From an uncultured Atopobium sp. (GTDB taxonomy: Bacteria > Actinomycetota > Coriobacteriia > Coriobacteriales > Atopobiaceae), in contig CAMXVQ010000032.1 of assembly GCA_947252455.1 (NCBI GenBank), positions 1-13,123 on the forward strand: 13,123 nt of DNA. The letters are read 5' to 3'. The position numbers were made by a program, and so were the translations under genes. The first letter of the stretch is position 1, and every line of letters begins with the position of its first letter. This document shows, piece after piece, positions 7,192 to 13,123 of the stretch. The notes under the pieces were generated by a model. It saw nothing but the letters and a program-made list of their open reading frames with translations. It searched no databases and had not been told where the DNA came from.

Positions 7192-8334
7192 TTAATGGCG
7201 AGATTGTACACGATGTTTAATAAAGGTTGCCACACGCGATAACGCATAATTGAGGCCATAGTGCCTACATAACCTGTAGGTATCGCCCATAAGCGCACAC
7301 ATGTGCTGTTTTTGGTTAAATGCAACACAAGAGTTATTCATGAAAGAAGCATAGCGATTACGTGCTGCACGAGATAGATACGGCATATCCTTAACAAGTT
7401 CAGGATCGAGTTGTTGATAAAGCCTATCGATATAATGCAGTGCTTTATCGTGATACACCTGGAGCGCGCCATTGGCAATAGCGTCCTCAACATAGGCAAA
7501 GCCAACCGTATAAAGCCCTTTAAGTATACCTGCATCGCAGATATTGAGTTCTTGTGCAATATCATGCATGTCTTGCCAGCGCATAAAAGGCAAATCAAGC
7601 GATTTAAGTGCAGAAGATGAGCCAGGTGCAAGATAGCGATAATGATAGTATGCATTATCGGTATATACAATTGAAGACGCAAGATTAAGCACTTTAAAGT
7701 TAAAAGGCGTATCGACCCAGCCAGCACCTGGAACTTCTTGGAATCTTATGTGTCTCTCATCCAAAAATGATTTTTTATAAAGTGCAGACCAAATTGAAGG
7801 ATGATGTTCAAGCAAACGAGGACAATCTTTAAGCACAAAGGGCTCAGAGCCTATACAAAGCTTTTTATAATAGCTGCAATGTTCAGCATGCTCAGAAGCA
7901 GTGTCTGGATTAAACACGCACCAAAAAGACGATTTCACAATATCAGGAAACTGATAACGCACAGCCAGCGCAAAGAGATCGTCATACATATGGGCGTCTA
8001 CCCAATCATCGGGTTCAAAAATTGCAACATAGACCCCTCTTGCTTCAGAAATGCCTCTATTAACTGATGCACCATATCCTTGGTTTTGCTTATCAATAAT
8101 GCGAATACGCGCATCTTTTGCAGCAAACTCTTTCATAATTTGAAGTGAAGCATCGGTTGAACCATCATTGATGAGTAAAATCTCAAGATCACAAACATTG
8201 TTATTAAGCAGCGATGATAAAGCCTGCTTGAGATAGCGCTGAGTATTGTAGCACGGAACAATAACAGAGACGTCGCATGAAGTGCGTTTATCACAGGCGA
8301 GTTTTTCGTTAATAGTTGCAGTTTGGATATCCAT
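7192..8334 (-). CDS. family 2 glycosyltransferase (first of three)
   Basis: A 380-residue GT-A glycosyltransferase of the surface-glycan cluster. The catalytic domain starts near residue 21 with DVSVIVPCYN, followed by NDGSTDAS (56-63), QGYGASVNRGI (85-95) and EPDD (107-110) at the metal-binding position. The C-terminal half is soluble and cysteine- and tyrosine-rich. I chose ATG at 8334: it lies 2 bp after the stop of the ATPase gene and has GGAG nine bases upstream. The frame stays open to 8418, but those extra 28 residues only shadow the ATPase gene and delay the conserved N-terminus. Its position directly after the exporter ATPase suggests it acts early in chain assembly, which is inference. 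Confidence 0.85.
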   Translation of the reverse strand: MDIQTATINEKLACDKRTSCDVSVIVPCYNTQRYLKQALSSLLNNNVCDLEILLINDGSTDASLQIMKEFAAKDARIRIIDKQNQGYGASVNRGISEARGVYVAIFEPDDWVDAHMYDDLFALAVRYQFPDIVKSSFWCVFNPDTASEHAEHCSYYKKLCIGSEPFVLKDCPRLLEHHPSIWSALYKKSFLDERHIRFQEVPGAGWVDTPFNFKVLNLASSIVYTDNAYYHYRYLAPGSSSALKSLDLPFMRWQDMHDIAQELNICDAGILKGLYTVGFAYVEDAIANGALQVYHDKALHYIDRLYQQLDPELVKDMPYLSRAARNRYASFMNNSCVAFNQKQHMCALMGDTYRLCRHYGLNYALSRVATFIKHRVQSRH

Positions 8335-8336
8335 AG

Positions 8337-9566
8337 TTATCGCTCCAACTTTTTGTATGCCGCACAAACTTCTGCTGCGGGACCTAACGCACGTTGCACA
8401 CCGTGCTCGATCCAACACGCACGATTACATACACGCTCGATAAGTTCAATGGAGTGGCTTACTAACAAAACGGTAACGTTATCAGATTCAACCAATTCGG
8501 CAATTCGTTGTTCACATTTTTGCTGGAACAAGAAGTCCCCTACCGATAATGTTTCATCAACAATTAGAATATCTGGCTCGGTAATAGTTGCAATGGCAAA
8601 CGCTATACGCGCAACCATACCAGACGAATAATTTTTAAGTGGTAACTCAAGAAAGTCTTTAAGCTCAGCAAACTCAACAATCTCATCAAAGTGCTCATCG
8701 ATGAACGACTTCTTATAACCAAGCAAAGCACCGTTAAGATAAATGTTTTCCTTAGCAGTAAGCTCTTGATCAAAGCCTGCGCCAAGTTCGATAAGCGGCG
8801 CAATCGTACCTGTTACGCTACATGTTCCCCGACTTGCGCCCAAAACACCTGCAATGATTTTAAGCATGGTAGATTTTCCCGAACCATTAGTGCCCACCAA
8901 GCCAAAGGCTTCGCCCTTCTTTACTTGAAAATTGATGTGATCAAGCGCTCTAAATTCCTTAAAACGCAGTTCACGACGGGCAAGCGCAATAAAAAACTCT
9001 TTTAAGGAATTAAACTGTTCGGACGCTATGTTAAAAATCATCGAAATGTCATGCACGTCAATAACAGTTGGTGTATCCTGCGTGAAATTAGCAAGCGAAG
9101 GTTTAACAAGAACAGGTCTTTGACGCTTGTGATGAGAACCATATACAAACCAGGTGCTGATTGTTTGTTGGTTGTTATGTTGGTCAAAAACATCAACGGT
9201 TATAAGATAGTGACCATCACAAGGAAGCTCAAAATCCCAAAAGGGTGCCTGCGTGAACTCGCCATTTGAGCCGCACAAACCTTCATCCTCTAAAAACCAA
9301 TGGTACTGGTACTTAAACGATGACGGATGAACGAGGTTATCTGGATCAAAATTAAAACGTCCATACAAGTCTGGTGAAGTAGTTTGACCTTCAATTGGAA
9401 TAGAGGTTGTAACACGCAGCTTATCTATTCCATCAGGCGAAACTATATGACACAAAAGTTGCGCTTGCCACGAGGGTTGCTTGCTTGTAGCCGCTTTAGA
9501 AGAGCCAGCATTAGAAGATTCATGTAATGCGGATTGGTGAATATCAGTTTGTGTAGTAGTGTGCAT
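8337..9566 (-). CDS. polysaccharide ABC exporter, ATP-binding protein with N-terminal beta-rich extension
   Basis: The ATPase that powers export of a lipid-linked glycan (Wzt/TagH/RgpD type). It has 409 residues from ATG 9566, which follows GGAG with six bases spacing; an in-frame ATG eight codons upstream lacks this. Order: a Ser/Thr/Gln-rich tail (1-32), a domain of about 110 residues (33-142) rich in aromatic and alternating hydrophobic residues that looks like a beta-sandwich, a linker, then the ATPase domain (about 165-409) with Walker A GTNGSGKST (225-233), signature YSSGM (313-317), Walker B ILIVDE (333-338) and H-loop His371. The segment FRALDHINFQVKKGEAFGLVG is typical of this subfamily. 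Wzt proteins of the E. coli O9a type carry their glycan-binding beta-sandwich after the ATPase; here the extra domain is in front and nothing substantial follows. The partner permease lies upstream. Confidence 0.9.
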   Translation of the reverse strand: MHTTTQTDIHQSALHESSNAGSSKAATSKQPSWQAQLLCHIVSPDGIDKLRVTTSIPIEGQTTSPDLYGRFNFDPDNLVHPSSFKYQYHWFLEDEGLCGSNGEFTQAPFWDFELPCDGHYLITVDVFDQHNNQQTISTWFVYGSHHKRQRPVLVKPSLANFTQDTPTVIDVHDISMIFNIASEQFNSLKEFFIALARRELRFKEFRALDHINFQVKKGEAFGLVGTNGSGKSTMLKIIAGVLGASRGTCSVTGTIAPLIELGAGFDQELTAKENIYLNGALLGYKKSFIDEHFDEIVEFAELKDFLELPLKNYSSGMVARIAFAIATITEPDILIVDETLSVGDFLFQQKCEQRIAELVESDNVTVLLVSHSIELIERVCNRACWIEHGVQRALGPAAEVCAAYKKLER

Positions 9567-9665
9567 AAAAACTCCAAGTGTACGAGACACTGACTTTACT
9601 ATTGTACGATATTTTTCTAGATCCTAAAAGAAAACATCGCGATTAAAGCGGTTCGATAATCAAAA
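9567..9665 (-). other. 99-bp spacer between exporter permease and ATPase genes
   Basis: An unusually long gap inside this otherwise tight operon. It contains a small inverted repeat AGTGT/ACACT just before the ATPase ribosome binding site and TACAAT, a good -10 match without a clear -35. No terminator is seen, so I treat it as an internal operon spacer with at most a weak promoter. Confidence 0.4.
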
Positions 9666-10481
9666 CTAAATGAACAGGATAAAACGCTTTTCATGCCTTG
9701 AAAAAACAAACCATCCAAGTGCTAGAGAAATCAGCGAGCAAACAATACAGGCAAAATTAAGCTCCAAAGAAGGCATGCGACCGTAGAGCAAAATTTCGCG
9801 GATGAAATTAACGTAGTGATACATGGGATTAAAGGTTTCAAGATTTCTAAACCACACGGGCAAAATTTCTTCTGAATAAAAAAGCGGCGTAGCGTAGGTC
9901 CACACCGTGAGGACAATGGTCCACAGATGCATAATATCTCTAAAAAATACAACTGCTGCCGAAAGCAAAAACGAAAGACCCACACAGAACGTACCAACAT
10001 AAACAATAAAAAGCGGAAGTAACAGTGCAAAACCCGTAGGCGCAATACCAACAAAAATCATAACAAACGCAACAGCAATAAGCGAAAACGAAAAATTAAC
10101 GAGCGCAAATAAGACCTTTTCTATAGGAAAGACAAAACGATTAATACGAACTTTTTTAATCAGTGAGGCATTATCAATAATAGAATGCATGCCGTAGGTG
10201 GTAGAATCTGCCATCAGAGTAAAGGTGATGTTACCTAAAATAATATACAAAGGAAAACTTGGTATTGACGACGAAGAAAACCGCAGCATAGCTGTAAAAA
10301 CAATTGCCATAACAACCATCATGAGCAAAGGATTTAAAACGCTCCACAATACACCTAAAAAGCTTCGACGAAACTTAAGCTTAAAATCGCGCGACACGAG
10401 CTGTTCAATAATAAACCAATCCCTACTCCAGGGATCAGACCATGTTTCTTTGCGAATTTGTTCATGCGCTGTATCTTGCAA
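9666..10481 (-). CDS. polysaccharide ABC exporter, ABC-2 type permease
   Basis: The membrane partner of the downstream ATPase, forming the channel that moves a lipid-linked glycan across the membrane (Wzm/TagG/RgpC type). It has 271 residues, the normal length. A cytoplasmic amphipathic N-terminus (RDFKLKFRRSFLGVLWSVLNP, about 31-51, a family hallmark; split here by residue 40/41) precedes about six membrane spans: roughly 47-68, 76-93, 123-145, 150-174, 186-204 and 240-260. The FNPMYHYVNFIRE segment (217-229) is also typical. The start is TTG at 10481, supported by AGAGGG six bases upstream; no ATG occurs in the first 50 codons, and starting there would remove the first span. It is the first gene of the glycan cluster and is preceded by a promoter-like sequence. 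Confidence 0.92.
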   Translation of the reverse strand: MQDTAHEQIRKETWSDPWSRDWFIIEQLVSRDFKLKFRRSFLGVLWSVLNPLLMMVVMAIVFTAMLRFSSSSIPSFPLYIILGNITFTLMADSTTYGMHSIIDNASLIKKVRINRFVFPIEKVLFALVNFSFSLIAVAFVMIFVGIAPTGFALLLPLFIVYVGTFCVGLSFLLSAAVVFFRDIMHLWTIVLTVWTYATPLFYSEEILPVWFRNLETFNPMYHYVNFIREILLYGRMPSLELNFACIVCSLISLALGWFVFSRHEKRFILFI

Positions 10482-10522
10482 AACTACCCTCTTTAACCAA
10501 ATATGAATATAAGTTTAGATAT

Positions 10523-10552
10523 ATTTTACCAAGACCTACTCTTAGAGGTAAA
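10523..10552 (-). promoter_or_regulatory. probable promoter of the glycan export/glycosyltransferase cluster
   Basis: On the minus strand TTTACC (10552-10547) and TAAAAT (10528-10523) are spaced by 18 bases, giving a start near 10515 and a leader of about 35 bases to the TTG start. It lies just beyond the terminator of the upstream gene, where an operon promoter is expected. Confidence 0.5.
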
Positions 10553-10593
10553 TTGAATCTTGATTTAATGGTAACATACCTCACGCATATTCA

Positions 10594-10622
10594 TTTAAAA
10601 AAGAAAAGCCGCCAAAGGCGGC
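10594..10622 (-). terminator. intrinsic terminator of the histidine-triad gene
   Basis: On the minus strand GCCGCC-TTT-GGCGGC (10622-10608) forms a perfect six-pair all-GC stem with a 3-base loop, followed by TTTTCTTTTTT. It lies 42 bases after the stop of the histidine-triad gene and separates that unit from the glycan cluster. Confidence 0.92.
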
Positions 10623-10664
10623 AATTCTTATGCTTACAGACTCAAGTTCCACTACACAAGAGCA

Positions 10665-12932
10665 TTACTGCGACACAGGTGCGGACGCGTTTGTGTTCGC
10701 AGAAGCGCTCACCTCATGGTCAGCAGGCGCAGCTTTGTCTGCTGATGCTGGTGCAGATGCAGAGACGCTTGAGTTTGAAGCTTTGCCCAAATCGGTGGGC
10801 GACTTTTGTGTTGGTGCCTTTTGGACAGGTGAAGGATTGTTAGTTTCCACAAAAGTGTTTGTAGGCGCAGAGACGGGTTCACTAGAGTCTGCAGAACTTT
10901 GTGCTTGGGCAGCTTCATTCTTGCGCTCACGAAGCTTATCTTTTAAAAATGAATAGGTTGTGCCATACATTGTAACCGTACCATCATCATTAAAGACTGC
11001 AGCATGAAACGAGGAGTTAACCGGCAATGCCTTCCATGCTTCTTCGAATTCATCGACTGTCACACCAAATTTTTTGCAAACTTTAGCCTCTACACTTTCA
11101 AATGACGCATTTAAGTTTCCAATTTTGGTGTAGTCTTCAACCGTCAGATGGAATTGTTCGTAAATTGAAATATTGAAAACTCTTTGAGCAGCAGTGCCGT
11201 CATTAAAGAATACCCAATAAAAAATCTTGTTATATTCTTCGTCTTTTACAATACGCGAAGGTTTTTTAATACTATTATCTACAAGCCAATCTTGCGCTGA
11301 ATGACCCGCGTATTCTTTTTGAAATTCTCCATTATGTTCATCATGTGGCTGGCTTTCCGGATGATCAAAAAGCCACTTTACCGTTGCAACAACATCGCGG
11401 GCACTAATGTGCTTTGAAGCAAAATAAGCGGCATCTGCCTTGACACTTTTAATTACCTCTTCAAGTGTGTGTGAGTGAATATGCGGATTGCCTGCCATGT
11501 GCCATGCATAAAAACGATTGGTTTTTGCATCGTATGCTCTCATATACTTAAGATCGGCAAAAACCTTGTCCAAATCCGCAAGAGAAACCTTGTTTTCGCT
11601 CGGCACATAGTTATAGTCAAATAGATCACCATCTTCAATTACAACGTGATCAACATTTTTATCATACTCCCCTACTGCCGCATACGGAAACGCTTGACGA
11701 GGGTCGCTACGCACTATATATTCTTGACCGTCACTATCATATACATGCCAGTGATCCTCGTGCTTTAAAATCTTTACAATATTTTTATCTCTAATCTCGT
11801 CTAGACCGCTATGTACCTCCACAAGGTCTGGAATCTGAGGTAAAGGCTCTCCTGTATCAGAAGGCGTGTGAGAAGGCACAACAGGAGGTTGCTGTGAGTT
11901 GCTTGTGTCGTCGGCGTGATGAGTATGCTCCGCATGCTCATTATGATTATTGTGATCAACGTGCTTGTGCTCGTGGCTATGATCACAGTTTCCATCATGA
12001 CAGCCTGTATACGTACCCACCGTTATACCAGGAAAATAAGGGCTCGGATCGGTGTGCGTTACATACTCATGACCATCACTATCATATACATGCCAGTGAT
12101 CCTCATGCTTTAAAATCTTTACAATACGTTTATTCTTTACCTCGTCAACACCTCTGTGAACCTCTACAAGACCTGGGATATTAGGAACAAACGAAGAACT
12201 TGATGAATCTGATGACGAACCATAAGAAGGCGTAACGCTGTAATCTTGTCCGATACCTCCGTCAAATGCAGCATGCGTATATGATTCATGGTTATGCGAA
12301 CCTGTATAGGTGCCTATAGTAATATTTGGATAGTAAGAGCTTGGATCGGAATACGTTATGAACTCACGACCGTCACTGGTATACACATGCCAATGGTTTC
12401 CGTGCTGTAAAATTTTAACAACTTGGACTCCCATATCACTGAGCTCGCTGTTGGACACAACTGAATGGACATCTTGAAGGTCACTTGCGGTGTGAGCACG
12501 CGTAGGATCTTTGTAGGTGATAATTTCACGCCCGTCCTTAGTAAAAACGTGCCAGTGATCACCGTGTTTTATGATTTTTACAATATCGCTTGCATCAACA
12601 TCAGGAGCATCAAGCAAAACATCGGTTGTGGTGTCATCTGCATATTTCGTAGTTTTCTCCTTGAACTCTGTTGGAGTTGTTATTTCCTGTTCAAGGTTTT
12701 GAGCTAATTGCCTGGTTTTTGCGGCTTCAACATCTGTTGAAAAAACACCATTTTGGACAGCAATTATAACACCCACCGCAGCGACACCTGCAATAACTGC
12801 CCCCAATGCAACCGAAGCCGTGTGGCTTGCAAAAAATGATGCATGAGTACCAGCATTATTTGCCGATGGAGTTTGATTCTTTGAGGTCGAAGAAGAACTC
12901 ATCTCAGGGTGTTTATCACTTATAGAACTCAT
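10665..12932 (-). CDS. N-anchored histidine-triad surface protein (Pht-like), probable zinc binder
   Basis: A 755-residue exported protein, likely binding zinc at the cell surface for delivery to a metal transporter. The N-terminus is Ser-rich (1-30), then a hydrophobic span at about 37-60 acts as signal peptide or anchor; there is no lipobox cysteine and no C-terminal LPxTG signal. Four modules follow, each with a HxxHxH triad: HGDHWH (123-128), HGNHWH (177-182), HEDHWH (276-281) and HEDHWH (391-396), each followed by V(Y/F)xxDGxE and a DP pair. Between modules 3 and 4 lies a tract with 11 His and 2 Cys (311-340). Residues 484-488 read HIHSH, and 513-530 (DVVATVKWLFDHPESQPH) resemble the C-terminal part of streptococcal Pht proteins as I remember them. 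The region 550-675 is unrecognised; the tail (about 676-755) is Ala/Ser/Pro-rich and disordered. ATG 12932 follows AGAAAGG. It lies 78 bp after a metal permease gene. Confidence 0.85.
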   Translation of the reverse strand: MSSISDKHPEMSSSSTSKNQTPSANNAGTHASFFASHTASVALGAVIAGVAAVGVIIAVQNGVFSTDVEAAKTRQLAQNLEQEITTPTEFKEKTTKYADDTTTDVLLDAPDVDASDIVKIIKHGDHWHVFTKDGREIITYKDPTRAHTASDLQDVHSVVSNSELSDMGVQVVKILQHGNHWHVYTSDGREFITYSDPSSYYPNITIGTYTGSHNHESYTHAAFDGGIGQDYSVTPSYGSSSDSSSSSFVPNIPGLVEVHRGVDEVKNKRIVKILKHEDHWHVYDSDGHEYVTHTDPSPYFPGITVGTYTGCHDGNCDHSHEHKHVDHNNHNEHAEHTHHADDTSNSQQPPVVPSHTPSDTGEPLPQIPDLVEVHSGLDEIRDKNIVKILKHEDHWHVYDSDGQEYIVRSDPRQAFPYAAVGEYDKNVDHVVIEDGDLFDYNYVPSENKVSLADLDKVFADLKYMRAYDAKTNRFYAWHMAGNPHIHSHTLEEVIKSVKADAAYFASKHISARDVVATVKWLFDHPESQPHDEHNGEFQKEYAGHSAQDWLVDNSIKKPSRIVKDEEYNKIFYWVFFNDGTAAQRVFNISIYEQFHLTVEDYTKIGNLNASFESVEAKVCKKFGVTVDEFEEAWKALPVNSSFHAAVFNDDGTVTMYGTTYSFLKDKLRERKNEAAQAQSSADSSEPVSAPTNTFVETNNPSPVQKAPTQKSPTDLGKASNSSVSASAPASADKAAPADHEVSASANTNASAPVSQ
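11661..12587 (-). repeat. four tandem histidine-triad modules within the surface protein gene
   Basis: The encoded modules cover about residues 116-424. Each begins with (I/V)VKI(I/L)(K/Q)H, carries the HWHV triad, then xSDGxE(Y/F)xTxxDP; modules 2 and 3 continue with xYxPxITxGTYTG, and module 4 with a diverged version. Modules 3 and 4 are also preceded by the same PxLVEVHxGxDE(V/I) lead-in. Triad codons are at 12549-12566, 12387-12404, 12090-12107 and 11745-11762. Confidence 0.9.
11726..12126 (-). repeat. nearly identical 56-bp direct repeats in modules 3 and 4
   Basis: Positions 11726-11781 and 12071-12126 match at 54 of 56 bases, a period of 345 bp. The equivalent stretches in modules 1 and 2 are clearly more diverged. 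This points to recent duplication or gene conversion of the triad-coding segment. Confidence 0.92.
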
Positions 12933-12974
12933 AGATACGCCTTTCTAAATAACGCAAACTTTCATTTCAAACTG

Positions 12975-12998
12975 ACATAAGGTGAAACACATAAGGTG
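12975..12998. promoter_or_regulatory. 10-bp direct repeat upstream of the histidine-triad gene, possible operator
   Basis: ACATAAGGTG occurs at 12975-12984 and again at 12989-12998, a 14-bp period. It lies between the permease stop and the surface protein start. It does not match the AdcR or Zur boxes I know. It may be a regulator site or chance. Confidence 0.35.
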
Positions 12999-13010
12999 CT
13001 GCGAACAGTA

Positions 13011-13123
13011 TCAACGACGGAATTTAGGAAGCACCAGTGATATCAAAAGTACAAAGGTTGCCAAAAGGACAATAACTGATCCCGGCATGAGATTGTATTC
13101 AAACGAAATGCACAATCCTGTAT
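13011..13123 (-). CDS. metal ABC transporter permease, ABC-3 family (C-terminal 36 residues; 5' part outside window)
   Basis: The frame read leftwards from the window edge gives 36 residues ending at TGA 13011-13013. It reads GLCISFEYNLMPGS followed by a hydrophobic span of about 18 residues and a basic tail KFRR. This is the usual end of ZnuB/AdcB/MntB type permeases (GLxxSYxxxxPSGxxIVL then a last membrane helix). These proteins form the membrane channel for zinc or manganese import. The match rests on a short segment, so metal specificity and even family need the rest of the gene. The neighbouring histidine-triad gene favours zinc. The ATPase and binding protein are not in the window. Confidence 0.72.
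   Translation of the reverse strand, partial: TGLCISFEYNLMPGSVIVLLATFVLLISLVLPKFRR

Noticed and set aside
8335..8418. Upstream extension of the first glycosyltransferase (28 extra residues)
   Set aside because: It overlaps the ATPase coding end, has a Cys/Arg-rich composition unlike GT2 N-termini and lacks a ribosome binding site; ATG 8334 has GGAG at good spacing.
9561..9665. Separate promoter for the ATPase gene
   Set aside because: TACAAT is a good -10 match but no acceptable -35 lies 16-18 bases upstream; left as a spacer.
10442..10843. Plus-strand open frame of 133 residues across the terminator and the 3' end of the histidine-triad gene
   Set aside because: It is antisense to a well-supported gene and crosses its terminator hairpin; the composition is low-complexity and it has no recognisable domain.

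Overview
The window is a stretch of a moderately AT-rich bacterial chromosome in which every supportable gene lies on the minus strand, so transcription runs from high to low coordinates. Gene content and protein style (PyrR-regulated pyrimidine operon, two-subunit dihydroorotate dehydrogenase, Gram-positive type polysaccharide exporter, streptococcal-type histidine-triad protein) suggest a Gram-positive anaerobe. I lean towards a coriobacterium of the Atopobium/Lancefieldella/Olsenella type. That placement is an impression from sequence style and was not tested by a search.

Layout in the direction of transcription: (1) 13123-13011, the last 36 residues of a zinc/manganese-type ABC-3 permease. 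(2) 12932-10665, a 755-residue N-anchored protein with four HxxHWH histidine-triad modules, a His/Cys-rich tract and a C-terminal part that resembles streptococcal Pht proteins, closed by a strong intrinsic terminator at about 10600. (3) 10481-5003, an ABC-2 polysaccharide export pair (permease, then an ATPase with an unusual N-terminal extension) followed by three family 2 glycosyltransferases, all tightly packed. (4) A 277-bp gap that carries the likely promoter and a PyrR-style transcription attenuator. (5) 4725-1948, pyrR-pyrB-pyrC with overlapping ends. (6) A 252-bp gap rich in palindromes and hairpins with a possible internal promoter. (7) 1695-1, pyrK-pyrD; pyrD is cut by the window edge within a few residues of its end.

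The right-hand pair probably serves divalent metal (most likely zinc) acquisition at the cell surface. The middle five genes probably build a cell-surface glycan on a lipid carrier and export it. The left-hand genes carry out aspartate transcarbamoylase, dihydroorotase and NAD-dependent dihydroorotate dehydrogenase steps of UMP synthesis under control of PyrR. No carAB (pyrAA/AB), pyrE or pyrF is present in the window.

The most interesting items are the tandem-module histidine-triad protein beside a metal permease, the ATPase whose extra beta-rich domain is N-terminal where Wzt proteins carry a C-terminal one, the predicted pyrR leader attenuator, and the structured pyrC-pyrK gap. I saw no RNA genes, CRISPR arrays, insertion sequences or prophage genes.
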